Shown: positions 34,505 through 44,696 of the stretch, piece by piece
How positions within the stretch are numbered: the first letter of the stretch is position 1
How the letters are laid out: each line of letters starts with the position of its first letter
The notes under the pieces: generated by a model
What the model was told of the DNA's origin: nothing
The model's input: the letters and a program-made list of their open reading frames with translations, nothing else
The model's database searches: none
Source: Clostridiaceae bacterium
GTDB lineage: Bacteria > Bacillota > Clostridia > DSM-8532
Direction: 5' to 3'
Assembly: GCA_012728015.1 (NCBI GenBank)
Contig: JAAYFY010000015.1
Coordinates: 1 to 47,593, forward strand
DNA: 47,593 nt
Translations under genes and position numbers: made by a program

Positions 34505-37500
34505 TTACTGGTCTTTGAGCAGCTTCAGAGCCCTTGCCTTGGTTACGGTCTGCAGCCTCCTGTTTACCCCCAGTTTCGCGTATATGTTCTTTATATGCCC
34601 CTTTACCGTGTTCACAGTAATATCCAGGAAATTGGCAATCTCCTTGTTTGACATTCCCTTTGCAATCAGGTTGAGAATCTCGGTTTCCCTTTCAGTAAGA
34701 GGTTCAATAAGGCTTGCCTGCCCCACTTCCTTATTACCGGCATGTTCTTCAATAATATAATCCTGGAGCTTTTTTGCATAGGCAATCTGCATGGACAGGA
34801 GCTTTACAATCTCCAGGCGTTTTGGAGCAAAAGCTCCCGGCAGAAAACTGTTTTCCAGGTACATCACGCCGAAAGGAATCCCCTGGCACAACAGCGGCAG
34901 GCATGCAATGGACTTGCAGTCGGATTTCTTTATATAAGCATCACTGGCAAATATGCCTGCTTCATCTTCTGAATTTATAACGGTAGTGTCCAGGGTCCTG
35001 GCCACATAGTTCACTACAGACTTCGCAATATCATCATATTCATCGAGGGGGATGGTTGTTGCTGCTGCCTTACTGCTGTCGGTATTCCTCATTACTTCTA
35101 TGAACAAATCGCCGCCTTTTTCGAAAATAAGATAGCTGGAATCGGCGTTGATGCTCTTTACGACTATATCCAAAAAGCCTTCCAACAGCTTGTTGATGTC
35201 AGTCTCACCCCTGATGCTCTCAATAGCCTTGCTGATGTAATAGGAATCTGAATTGTCGTCCATCTGCCCGTTAGTCGGCAAAGCTGTATTGAATGCTTCG
35301 CTTGATGAATAATAATATGGGTCTTTTTCTTTTTCCACGTAAATCCCATGCAGGATGTCGGGATACTTTGCCTTGAGGTCATTTACTTTGGCAATGGCTC
35401 CCCACTTTTTATAGCCCTTGCAGGCATCGGTCATATAGGTTTGGGCTATCCTGTCCATGCCAGCTGCCAGATAAAACCTGGCTGCCAGTTCATTTGCAAG
35501 GGCTTCATTCTGTATATAGCCATAAATATAGGCCGATCGTATAGCCCGATCGTAGAATAGCATCGCTTTCTCCCGTTTGTTTTTCAAACTTACAGCCTGT
35601 GCGCATACTAACAGGTATTTGTGCTCAAAGTTGTCCTTGCAGGACTGTGCCCATTTTTTCAGCATGCGCAGATTCTTCCTGAGGATTCTGCCATAAAGCC
35701 TTTTTTCCCGGGAGGACAGTTCGTTATATACCGATGTAATAATCAATGAATCATAGAAATAGTATTCGGCATAAACCATAAAGCCCATAATGGCGCCTAT
35801 GATCGGTCGGATCTTTTGCGACATGGACAGGGCTGTCCTGTAGTTTCCGGCCATATAATGTATCTGCATCCTGCGTACGTAATATGTTGCAAGGGAAGAC
35901 TGATCTTTCTGCACCAAATCCAGAAGCTCGCCCTTTTCCAGTTCCGCAATGACAGCTGCCAGCGCATCCGCGTTCTGTCCCGTCAGCGCAGATACGACCG
36001 TATCATATATCGCGTTATTGACGCAGAGATGATGATGTTTTGTTTTTTTCAGTATTTCATTCTTTTCATGTACTACTTCCATCATCCTTTTCAGGGGAAC
36101 ACCCATAATATACTGGTTCTCGATGAGCAAGCAATGAGAATAACCTGCTACTACTATGTTACCTGCTTCGGCTCCGGCGGCGGCCGACTCTCTGAGGTAA
36201 TCCAGCCCGATGGACGCATGACTGGTCCAGTGTGAAAGCAGTGATCCCACAACAAAATTAGCGATGCACTTTGACGAACTCAGGTTATATTTTTCGGCCA
36301 GCTGTAAACTTACTTTTCCATACCTTTCACCGGCCTTGTAATCTCCGAAGAGGCTTCCAGCAGTAATACCGTATCCTAAATAGCCTACCGAAGAAAGTTC
36401 GCTGTTCCCGTGCCGGACTGCAAAATTGCCGGTTTTCACAACGATAAAGCTGTATAATTCAGGAAACGTAGACATGGTTACATAGCACAAGCGGGACAAA
36501 AGCTCTGAGACCTTTATGAGCCGTTCATCTTTCATATCGGGCAGTAAAAGAAGGTCCTCTATTGACTTGTTTCTCATGTACCACCTATACAAAAACAGCT
36601 CCCGCGCAAAATCAAACTTGGTGGGATGGATCGGTATTCTCATTCCAAGGTCATTAAGGGCTTTAATACCTATATGGACTGCCTCGTCAAGTTTTCCAAT
36701 GCCTGCACACAACACCATTTTTGAAGCATAAACGTCCGCACGCTCCATTGCCGTTTGAGACATTTTCAGACAGGTGTCAAACAGTTTTTCAGCATTTTCG
36801 GTATCGGCGCATAAGTACAGCGCCTGGGCATATTCCAGGTTTATATGGTAATTAAGTATATGATCGCGTTGCCAGGCATCTTCAGGCATCAGCAAGCTGG
36901 CGCATCTCAAATACTGCAGTGCTGAAGCGTAGGCTGCGGAAGTCCTTGCTTTACGCCCCGCAATGAGATTATATCCAGCCAGCTGAATCCTTTTTTCATG
37001 GTCTTGAATTAATTCCAGTCCGCGATTGAAATGATCCATAATAAACAGGATCCTGTCCTCAATATTGCTGTCCGGCGCGTTCTCCAGAAGATAAGAGCCT
37101 ATCATTACATGCCTTCTCTTCTTTTCTTCTTCTGAAATTTGGGAATATACCGCCTGCTGCACCCTGTCATGCAGGAATTCATAGTTTGGGCTGCCATCGT
37201 CAGTATCCAGTACTATAACAAACCCTTCATGGATGGACGGCATCAACGCGGCTGCCGTTTCATCCATGGGTTTACTCCAAAGCGCTGCCAGAGTTTTCAG
37301 GTCAAACCTGTTTCCATAGCAGGAGGCCAACATAAGCGCTTCCTGTGCTTCATCAGGAAGCATCTGTATTTTCCTCGATATAAGCTCCAGAACATCTTCT
37401 CCTTGCTGAAGGCTCTGTACGGCCTCCAGGTCCCACTTCCAGCGGCCCTCATCCATGTCGAAACTGAGAAGCCCTTCGTCGTAAATCAGTCTGAGAAACT

Positions 37501-39193
37501 GTCTTAAGGCAAATGGATTACCCGCCGATTTACGGTACAGCCATTGTACAAGGGGCTCTGAATCCTGCAGATGGGCTCCCAGCGTATCGGCAATAATCGC
37601 TTCAATACCATTTATATTCAGTGTAGAAAGAACGATTGTACCTACCCTGTTATCCTGCCCATTCTGTTCCCGGGATTCCTCCAGTATTTTAAGTAATGGG
37701 TGGCCTTCCTCCAGTTCGTTTTCGCGAAAAGCGCCTACTATAAGTAAATAATTGAGGTCCGTGTCCTGCATCAGGTATTTAAGCAGCTTTATTGAATCGG
37801 GGTCCGCCCATTGGAGGTCATCCAAAAAAAGCACCATGGGATGGCCCTTCCAGACAAATACCTTGATAAAATCTCTTAATATGTATAAAAAACGGTTTTC
37901 AGCTTCCTGGGGCAGCAGGGGTTCCGCCGGGGGCTGTTTACCGATAATCCATTCCAGCTCTGGGATTATCTCGGTTATTACCGCGCAGTTTCTACCTAAT
38001 GAATGAAGGATCTTTTTTTTCCACCAGGCAAGCTTATCTCTGTTCCAGGTCATAAGCTGTTTTATCAGTTTCCCGAAGGCATCGGCATAAAGGGCATAAG
38101 GAATGTTTTTTTGCAGTTGATCCGCTTTTCCGGCTATAAACCATTCCTTCTGACGCATGCACGATTTAAGGCCTTCTTTTACCAGCATTGTCTTTCCAAT
38201 ACCAGGCTCTCCGCTTACCAGTATGGTTTCGGACCTTCCGGCGCAAACCCGGCGATAGGCAGCCTTAAGCGTGTCAATCTCATGATTTCTGCCGTAAATT
38301 TTGTCAGGGAGATGAAAGCGTGTAAAGTCGTCCATCCTCCCGACAGGAACGCGTGTTATCTGGCCCGCTTCTTCCAGCTGCTTCTTGCATTCTCTGAGAT
38401 CCCACAGCAGTCCATAAGCACTCTGATACCTCTCCTCGGGATCTTTATTCAGAAGTTTCATAATTATATTGGATATTGCCGATGGAATAAAAGAATTGAT
38501 TTCCTTTGGCGGTACGGGTTTCCTGGTTATATGTTCATAAGCCCAGTCTTCAGGGCCTTCCGCCCGGAAGGGAATCTGACCGGTTATTATCTCATAAAAT
38601 ACCACACCCAGTGAATAAAGATCGCTGCGCCCATCAACCCCGATGTTCAGCTGGCCTGTCTGCTCCGGGGACATGTATTCAGGGGTTCCCGCTGATTTTT
38701 CAGCAACCTTGACGTTATTACCTTTCCCTGGAAGCAATGCGGCGTTGCTGAAATCTATAATGCAGCACTTCCTCCGCCTGGGATTGAAAATGATGTTTTC
38801 AGGCTTCAGATCTCTATGGATTACACGGCTCTGGTGAAGCTTTCCAAGGGCTTCTGTGAGTTGGACGGCAATGTCAAGAAAGTCATGCAGGTCTATGGAG
38901 TGGCGCAGCATGAATTCCCTGAGGGATACGGCCTCCATGTCTTTCATGACCAGAGCATAGAGCGGCCTTGACTGTATCAGTTCCACAGGCTTGACAATAC
39001 CGTCTATCTCAAGGTTATGAGTGATCTCGTACTCATGTATCAGCAAGGCAATTCCTAACGGGTTGACAGCTTCTTTTTTGATGGCCTTTATGACCACCGG
39101 CATACGATTTTTTACCGAGTATCCTCTATAAACTATCAGCCTGTCGTTTTCATGCAGTATCTCATTGATTTCATAATCAGGCAAAATAACCAC
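34505..39193 (-). CDS. Ser/Thr kinase-AAA ATPase-GAF-LuxR giant regulator
   Basis: Four parts are visible in this protein of about 1562 residues. Residues about 5-265 are a Ser/Thr protein kinase with Lys36 in VVIKAIKKE, HRDLKPEN at 126-133 and IIDFSNA (DFS replaces DFG). Residues about 300-600 are a STAND-type AAA ATPase with Walker A GEPGIGKT at 328-335 and the Walker B region LFLDDLQWAD. A long helical, TPR-like region follows. A GAF-type domain occupies about 1270-1410, and a C-terminal LuxR helix-turn-helix (LTERETEILNLIAKGMSNKEI) occupies 1498-1562. The kinase-AAA-GAF order is that of hybrid histidine kinases, but the kinase output is replaced by a DNA-binding domain. The start is GTG 39193, eight bases after GGGAGG; a longer frame to 39295 lacks a site. 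Targets are unknown. Confidence 0.88.
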   Translation of the reverse strand: MVILPDYEINEILHENDRLIVYRGYSVKNRMPVVIKAIKKEAVNPLGIALLIHEYEITHNLEIDGIVKPVELIQSRPLYALVMKDMEAVSLREFMLRHSIDLHDFLDIAVQLTEALGKLHQSRVIHRDLKPENIIFNPRRRKCCIIDFSNAALLPGKGNNVKVAEKSAGTPEYMSPEQTGQLNIGVDGRSDLYSLGVVFYEIITGQIPFRAEGPEDWAYEHITRKPVPPKEINSFIPSAISNIIMKLLNKDPEERYQSAYGLLWDLRECKKQLEEAGQITRVPVGRMDDFTRFHLPDKIYGRNHEIDTLKAAYRRVCAGRSETILVSGEPGIGKTMLVKEGLKSCMRQKEWFIAGKADQLQKNIPYALYADAFGKLIKQLMTWNRDKLAWWKKKILHSLGRNCAVITEIIPELEWIIGKQPPAEPLLPQEAENRFLYILRDFIKVFVWKGHPMVLFLDDLQWADPDSIKLLKYLMQDTDLNYLLIVGAFRENELEEGHPLLKILEESREQNGQDNRVGTIVLSTLNINGIEAIIADTLGAHLQDSEPLVQWLYRKSAGNPFALRQFLRLIYDEGLLSFDMDEGRWKWDLEAVQSLQQGEDVLELISRKIQMLPDEAQEALMLASCYGNRFDLKTLAALWSKPMDETAAALMPSIHEGFVIVLDTDDGSPNYEFLHDRVQQAVYSQISEEEKKRRHVMIGSYLLENAPDSNIEDRILFIMDHFNRGLELIQDHEKRIQLAGYNLIAGRKARTSAAYASALQYLRCASLLMPEDAWQRDHILNYHINLEYAQALYLCADTENAEKLFDTCLKMSQTAMERADVYASKMVLCAGIGKLDEAVHIGIKALNDLGMRIPIHPTKFDFARELFLYRWYMRNKSIEDLLLLPDMKDERLIKVSELLSRLCYVTMSTFPELYSFIVVKTGNFAVRHGNSELSSVGYLGYGITAGSLFGDYKAGERYGKVSLQLAEKYNLSSSKCIANFVVGSLLSHWTSHASIGLDYLRESAAAGAEAGNIVVAGYSHCLLIENQYIMGVPLKRMMEVVHEKNEILKKTKHHHLCVNNAIYDTVVSALTGQNADALAAVIAELEKGELLDLVQKDQSSLATYYVRRMQIHYMAGNYRTALSMSQKIRPIIGAIMGFMVYAEYYFYDSLIITSVYNELSSREKRLYGRILRKNLRMLKKWAQSCKDNFEHKYLLVCAQAVSLKNKREKAMLFYDRAIRSAYIYGYIQNEALANELAARFYLAAGMDRIAQTYMTDACKGYKKWGAIAKVNDLKAKYPDILHGIYVEKEKDPYYYSSSEAFNTALPTNGQMDDNSDSYYISKAIESIRGETDINKLLEGFLDIVVKSINADSSYLIFEKGGDLFIEVMRNTDSSKAAATTIPLDEYDDIAKSVVNYVARTLDTTVINSEDEAGIFASDAYIKKSDCKSIACLPLLCQGIPFGVMYLENSFLPGAFAPKRLEIVKLLSMQIAYAKKLQDYIIEEHAGNKEVGQASLIEPLTERETEILNLIAKGMSNKEIANFLDITVNTVKGHIKNIYAKLGVNRRLQTVTKARALKLLKDQ

Positions 39194-39398
39194 TACAATT
39201 GCCTCCCAGTATAAATATACCACCTGTTCTGCAAAAAGTGAAATGACCAGATCGGATTTTCCATGAGTTACGCACGGGGAAAGAAAACCCTGCAAGAGAA
39301 CACCATATCTCCGGCAGGGCTTTCAGATTATTCTCCTTCGATATAAGATGGGGGGGTATAGAAGGAGATACCATATAAATGGTTCCAGATTCGTTCCT

Positions 39399-39407
39399 AT
39401 TATAACA
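39399..39407 (-). promoter_or_regulatory. Extended -10 promoter for the giant regulator
   Basis: TGTTATAAT on the minus strand is a perfect extended -10, with no clear -35. It lies about 205 bp upstream of the GTG start. The leader between them contains no other feature I recognise. Confidence 0.45.
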
Positions 39408-39417
39408 AAAACATGAT

Positions 39418-39443
39418 AAAAAAACACCACCCGAAAGGGTGGT
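39418..39443 (-). terminator. Terminator of the SLH surface protein gene
   Basis: ACCACCC and GGGTGGT form a 7-bp stem with a 4-nt loop, followed on the minus strand by GTTTTTTT. The same hairpin and about 40 neighbouring bases recur at 42291-42355. Confidence 0.85.
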
Positions 39444-39557
39444 TTATGTGGTTTGTATGCTGTATTATGTAGAAACATCGTATAATTCAGGGAACAGCAG
39501 AATAATATGTCATCATGTGCCTGCCTTTGTATTTGCTTACCATCAATGCATGTCGCC

Positions 39558-40940
39558 TTACTGACCCGGCACTCCTTTTAAAACGGGATAGTAGTCATCA
39601 CCCCCGAAGTCCCAAATGTCTTCGCTCCATTTTGTGTAGATGATGTCACTCGGAGTTCCAGTTTTCATTTCCTCGGTGGTACGGGGTTCTCCTTTGCCTG
39701 TATCATTTTGGCCAGTAGTTTCGGAATCATAGTAGCTGGCTATAACTTGGCCTGGATCTTCATTATTTCCGCCATTAGAACCTACTAACCCTCCTGTATT
39801 AGAATTTCCCGTAACTATTCCGATTGCATAGCTATTCATTACTTTTCCCGTAGTTAAATACCCAATCAGTTTTCCCACCAAGCCGCCAACGTGTTCTGAG
39901 CCTGTAACTTCTGTGTTGGCATAACAGTTTTCCATTCCCCCCATATCAAATTTTCCAATCAAGCCACCTACACTAATGCTACCATGGACATCTCCTGTAG
40001 CCCAGCAACTATCTATATTTGATTTAACTGAATACCCCACCAGGCCGCCAACGTTTTCTGAACCTGTAACTTCTGTGTTGGCATAACAATTTTCCATTCC
40101 CACTGTATCAGTTGTTCCAATCAAGCCACCTACATCTTTACTGCCTTGAATTTTTCCTTCAGCCCAGCAATTCTTTATCTTTGAATCGTATGAATATCCG
40201 ATCAGACCACCAACATATCCTGAACCACTGTCTTTGACCTCTCCGGAAGCTGAACAGCCTTCAATTGTTCCTTCCTCAACCAGCCCGACAAGGCCACCGA
40301 CAGTTTCACTGCCAGTGACAGTTACGGTGGCATTACAGTTTTTTATAGTCCCAACATACAAATGACCTACTAATCCGCCAACATTGCCACGACCTGAAAC
40401 ATTTCCTTTTACATAACAGTCATTTATTGGGCTTTTAGCATATCCAACCAATATCCCTGTCTTATTGTTTCCTTTTACATTCGCGTTTTCCAAACCGATA
40501 TTCATTAATTGCCCGTCTGATGACAGTTCTGAAAACAGGCCTACTTTATCCGTACCTGGAAGATTTATAGTTAGATTACTTATGGTAAAGTTGTTACCAT
40601 CGTATACGCCGCTAAACGCAGGAAGGGGCTGCCAGTTATAACCACTTAAACTGATATCCTCTATCTGTTTATAATGGAGAGAGGGATTTTCTCTTACATA
40701 GGTGTTAAGTTGCTCTGCCGTGGCTACCAAATAGGGATAATCTTTGGTGCCATCACCTTTTGTGATCATTTCTGTGGGGGAACTGGTATTACTCTTTCCA
40801 TTGTATGATACAATCACGCTGATGCGTCTGCCCACATCCTGCTCGGTTAATGTGTATGTGTTTTCCACAGCGCCCTGAATGGGATTTCCATTTCTCTGCC
40901 ACTGGTAAGAAATCAGCACCAGCCTGTACCTGAGCCACAC
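39558..40940 (-). pseudogene. SLH/GLUG surface protein, C-terminal part (out of frame)
   Basis: This frame is the downstream portion of the surface protein whose N-terminal part occupies 40789-42105. It opens with an Ig-like or bacterial-adhesin domain (YQWQRNGNPIQG, then TYTLTEQDVGRRISVIV). It then has about nine GLUG-type repeats, each with a VGGLVG core, such as NVGGLVGHLYVGTIKNCNA and TVGGLVGLVEEGTIEGC. GLUG repeats build a right-handed solenoid in cell-surface adhesins. The first residues before YQW are in the wrong frame relative to the SLH part, and no ribosome site precedes the Met at 40940. So it is not a separate gene but is joined by a single-base shift near 40910-40917. Confidence 0.8.
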
Positions 40941-42105
40941 CTACGCTGCCGCTACCGATAATAGAGGTCTTCGGTGCCTGTGTTTCAATTGTACTTACTA
41001 TACCTGAAACTTCTACTGTAGTATCGGCTGCCTGCCCTGAAACGGCAAGAAACTCAGCAATTGAACCTTCGTCCACTATTAGTGTAACTCCTTCACCAGC
41101 TATATTGATATTGCTGACCTGTGCACTCTTTGCTGTTACCGTGATACCAGAAGCCTTTATCGCTACATTGCCGACAGTTCCTTCGATATAGACATCATCG
41201 GAGCCATCATCTATTACTATAACCTCAACATCCGCATCTCCTTCTACTTTTACACTGACAGTACCATTGGCCTTTGATACGATGATGTTTGACACTTTGG
41301 ATGCTCCCCTGATGATAATTGAGTTTTCTCCGCCTCCTCGAGCAACTAATCTGCCAGTCACGGTTACATTATTAAGTATGACCTCTCCATCGCCGACACC
41401 ATCACCAATGAACAGGTTTCCATAAATCACAGAATTCTCAAGGGTTACATCCGGGACATTTATCATCACGCTGCCCTCGGACACTATCTCATATTCTCCG
41501 GCCATTCTGATGTACTTCTTCACAATATTGTCCATCATGGCGGCAAATTGCGCCCTGGTCATGCAGCTTAATGGATCAAGCATTCCGTTATACCCATTGA
41601 TATATCCCGCATTAACTGCAGCATAAACATACCCTTTTGCCCAATCTGATATCTTGTCATCGTCAATAAACTGCTTCATGCAGGTATCTGCCGGCTCCAA
41701 CCTGAAAGCTTTAGCCATAACAACACAGACTTCCTGACGGGTTACATGGTTTGCAGGATACATCCTGCCGTTTGAACCCACCATCACACCCATTTGATAA
41801 GCTTTGGCCATGTAGTCCGTATACCAATCGGTGGGCTTGACATCGGAATAGCCGCTCAGATCACCCTTAACTTCAGCATTAAATGCATGACAAATTATGG
41901 TCGCCAATTGGGCTCTCGTCAGGTATTCGTTTGGAAGGATTTTGCCACCAGATCCCGACAACAAGCCATTTTCTACTGCATTCTGCAACGCTTGCGTTGA
42001 CCAGTCATTTGGCATATCAGGGAACGTGGGTAGAGTTTTCTCTGCGGCTACATCGACCGCAAACGATGGTATCTGTACCGTGCAGACAGTCATCGCTGCA
42101 ACCAT
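40789..42105 (-). pseudogene. SLH surface protein, N-terminal part (frameshifted)
   Basis: The N-terminal portion carries three S-layer-homology repeats: FPDMPNDWSTQALQNAVENG, YSDVKPTDWYTDYMAKAYQMG and FIDDDKISDWAKGYVYAAVN. They would anchor the protein to cell-wall pyruvylated polymers. A beta-solenoid-like stretch rich in Val/Ile/Asp/Gly follows (GNLFIGDGVGDGEVILNNV), and the frame is lost after QVQAGAD. At the 5' end the best start is ATG 42134 with AAAGGAGA upstream. That frame gives MRFKKFLSCLWLQR and stops, whereas one more A in the AAAAA run would give MRFKK plus VFILLMVAAMTVCTVQIPSFA, a proper signal peptide. Two homopolymer indels therefore break an otherwise sound gene of about 859 codons. 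Confidence 0.8.
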
Positions 42106-42238
42106 AAGCAGGATAAAAACTTTTTAAACCTCATTTTTGGATCTCCTTTCATCTGTAATCGATTGCTAGTGATGCGTATGTGGTTTCCCCTCAACCTGAG
42201 TGGTAGAGTAAATAGCGTTAAGGTGTACTCTTGAACAG

Positions 42239-42264
42239 TTAGTTTTGAGTTTTAGTTTTGAGTT
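42239..42264. repeat. Tandem 13-bp repeat upstream of the SLH gene
   Basis: TTAGTTTTGAGTT occurs twice in exact tandem (42239-42251 and 42252-42264). On the minus strand it lies just downstream of a -10-like TATAAT (42270-42275). It may bind a regulator; no family is suggested by the sequence. Confidence 0.55.
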
Positions 42265-42290
42265 AAAGATTATACTAATAAAAACACGGC

Positions 42291-42316
42291 AAAAAAACAC
42301 CACCCGAAAGGGTGGT
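42291..42316 (-). terminator. Terminator of the divergent ABC exporter operon
   Basis: ACCACCC (42299-42305) and GGGTGGT (42310-42316) form a 7-bp stem with a 4-nt loop, and the minus strand continues with GTTTTTTT. This closes the operon 42373-45629 and is almost identical to the hairpin at 39418-39443. Confidence 0.85.
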
Positions 42317-42372
42317 ATTAGCATTTTTTGTTGTATTATATCGAAACAGCATATGGTCCTTTTTATTATCGC

Positions 42373-43545
42373 TCATGCCTCCTGCGCCTGCCGCTTCTGC
42401 TTTATGATTACAAGGGCAACTGCCAGGACAGCAACAGCTATGCCCATCTGCATACCCAGGTAGCCCAGCCTGGGTTTAAGCAAGTCCCATGTGATGTTTG
42501 CCATATTTATGATTTCATTGTTATACTTCACGTACCAGTAGGTGGGAAGGATCCGGGCAAAGGCCAGAACCTGCTCCCCGATAAGGTACTGAGGAACGAA
42601 AGCACCGCTGGTAAAGCACATACCAAGGGACAACACATTTGTTACAGCCGACAAGGCATTACGACTGCTAAGAGCGCTTCCTATCAGGAAGCTGATACTC
42701 AGGCATACAAAGGTAAAGACAAAAGTATTGAGGGCTACAAGAATGGTCTGCTTTGCAGGCATAGCTTTGCCATACAAAACAAATCCCAACGCCATCATGA
42801 TAATCCAGCATACTACAGCATATATCAGGTTGCCCAAAAGGATCTGCATGTTCTGCTGCCTTAAGGGAACCGGGGAACAGAGGGTTCTTCTGCGAAGGTC
42901 CCGCTGGTTGAAAACCAGCATGAAAGTCCCCACTCCCAGGATCAAAAGGTTCAGGAGCACATATGACATGTAGTTATAAAATATACTGAGGGTTTCCCCG
43001 GCATCTGCGTTTACCGCAGTAGGCCTGACCTCCACAGCCGTCTCAACCGACAGATCCCTGCTGACCAGGTCAACCAGTTCCTGCTGGATTATTCCAGGGA
43101 TATTGGCAAGGTAAAACCTGGCCATATTCATATATTTGTTAATATTAATGTCCAGATACACCGAAGAAACAGAGTTGGGTAGGCTGATCTTCTCAAGCCC
43201 GACCGGCTTGCCTTCCAGAAAGCCTTCAGTGAATCCAGCAGGGATTCTGAGGATGTAGTCGACCTCGTCAAAGAAAAGCGCATCCTGCAGGGAGGCCTGG
43301 TCATGCTTTACATCAACAAAGTCTGCATATTGTAACAGGTAATTCTTAAGGCCTTCGGTCAGTATGGAGGAATCCGCCTCGTCCATAAAGGCTATCCTTG
43401 CCCTGGCATCATCAAACCGCACAGTGGATGCGGGAGCGCCACTGCTCATCAGGATTGCGGCAAAGGTAACAAACACAATAATATATATAAGCAACTGGGG
43501 TATGCTTTTCTTAATCACCCTCTTGTATGCTTGGAATACTGGCAT
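42373..43545 (-). CDS. ABC-2 type exporter permease, subunit 2
   Basis: This 390-residue permease has one N-terminal membrane helix (PQLLIYIIVFVTFAAILM), a long extracellular region (about residues 40-190) and five more helices in the C-terminal half. This is the ABC-2 topology of antibiotic or lipid exporters such as LnrM/LnrN. SD AAGGAGGG lies six bases before the ATG. The gene overlaps the end of the other permease gene by 35 bp. The two permeases are the same length and are probably a heterodimer. Confidence 0.88.
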   Translation of the reverse strand: MPVFQAYKRVIKKSIPQLLIYIIVFVTFAAILMSSGAPASTVRFDDARARIAFMDEADSSILTEGLKNYLLQYADFVDVKHDQASLQDALFFDEVDYILRIPAGFTEGFLEGKPVGLEKISLPNSVSSVYLDININKYMNMARFYLANIPGIIQQELVDLVSRDLSVETAVEVRPTAVNADAGETLSIFYNYMSYVLLNLLILGVGTFMLVFNQRDLRRRTLCSPVPLRQQNMQILLGNLIYAVVCWIIMMALGFVLYGKAMPAKQTILVALNTFVFTFVCLSISFLIGSALSSRNALSAVTNVLSLGMCFTSGAFVPQYLIGEQVLAFARILPTYWYVKYNNEIINMANITWDLLKPRLGYLGMQMGIAVAVLAVALVIIKQKRQAQEA

Positions 43546-44683
43546 ATCGATCCCTCCTTACGCTAAGATAGGTCAGCAGGCAGAACACGGCTGCAAAGGC
43601 CAGCAGCAGGATGATATTAAGGGTAAACCGCTCGTAGGTGTCATAGTAATACAGGGCATAAAGGGCATCGGTGATCAAGTTTGCCGGATTGATGTATGCA
43701 AGGACAGGAACGGCTTTTGTGACCACATACTTGAATGACGCGAAGTAAAGGCCTGCAAAACCCGACAATGTCATTGTTATTCCCAGCAGTATACCTGTTT
43801 TTATGCCATCGCTCTTCTTGATAAGGCCGCCCACCATGGTCCCAAGCGTTATGCCGGTCAATGAGCCGACCAGGCAGGTCAGAAGGATACATCCCGCCTG
43901 ACTGCCGAAGGACACTTTCAGGACCATGCTCATATAAAGGATCAGGATAGTCAGTTCCACAAACTGGATGATCCAGGCAGCCAGTATGGCAGCCAGAAGC
44001 ATTTTCATCTTGTGGACAGGAGCCAGATTTATACGGGCTCCCTTCATGCTCTGATCGGCCTGCACCTCGTTTACTGCGCGAATGCCCCAGAAGGAGCCGT
44101 ACAGGGTTGTCATGGCAAGAAGGGCATAAAAGTATGTTACGGTTATATCTGTTTTGTTTTTCCCCGGATTTTTCTCCACGATGAAATCATAATCTGCCGA
44201 GTAATCTTTCAACGTATCCCTGCTGGCCAGCAACCCAGGGTTCATTTGAAACAGTGACGTATACGAAGCGCTGACCTGCTGGTATTGGTCTAAAAAGCTT
44301 TTTATGATTGACTGGTTGAACCCCGACTGGTTTACCACCAGCTTTATATCCGGATCCAAAAGGATTATGCCATGCACTTCCCCCTGATCCAGAAGCGTTT
44401 CAGCTTCCCCCAGGGAAACCAACTCCATGGACAGCAATGGCTCCTCGTCCCCTTGCTTTTCGGCGGCCGCAGCCAATGTTTCCTGAAACATCCTGTTTTC
44501 CTGGTATGCATCATTGTTCACAACAGCAACCTTTATGCCAGCGAAGCTGGTGGCTTTGCCGAAATTGGAAAACGCCATCAGAAACAGCGTTGAAAGCAGG
44601 ATTGGGAAAACCATGGTCCAGAAGAGGGTAACCCTGTCCCCCAAAAAACATTTCATCCGATACCTGAAAACATGAGCAAACAT
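43511..44683 (-). CDS. ABC-2 type exporter permease, subunit 1
   Basis: This 390-residue permease has an N-terminal helix (TLFWTMVFPILLSTLFLMAF), an external domain and about five C-terminal helices, including TGILLGITMTLSGFAGLYFA. It pairs with the next permease and with the ATPase encoded 13 bp upstream; GAGGAGGG precedes the ATG. The operon order (ATPase, permease, permease) and sizes (310, 390 and 390 residues) match LnrLMN of B. subtilis, an exporter giving linearmycin resistance. Confidence 0.88.
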   Translation of the reverse strand: MFAHVFRYRMKCFLGDRVTLFWTMVFPILLSTLFLMAFSNFGKATSFAGIKVAVVNNDAYQENRMFQETLAAAAEKQGDEEPLLSMELVSLGEAETLLDQGEVHGIILLDPDIKLVVNQSGFNQSIIKSFLDQYQQVSASYTSLFQMNPGLLASRDTLKDYSADYDFIVEKNPGKNKTDITVTYFYALLAMTTLYGSFWGIRAVNEVQADQSMKGARINLAPVHKMKMLLAAILAAWIIQFVELTILILYMSMVLKVSFGSQAGCILLTCLVGSLTGITLGTMVGGLIKKSDGIKTGILLGITMTLSGFAGLYFASFKYVVTKAVPVLAYINPANLITDALYALYYYDTYERFTLNIILLLAFAAVFCLLTYLSVRRDRYASIPSIQEGD

Positions 44684-44696
44684 GCCGACCCTCCTC

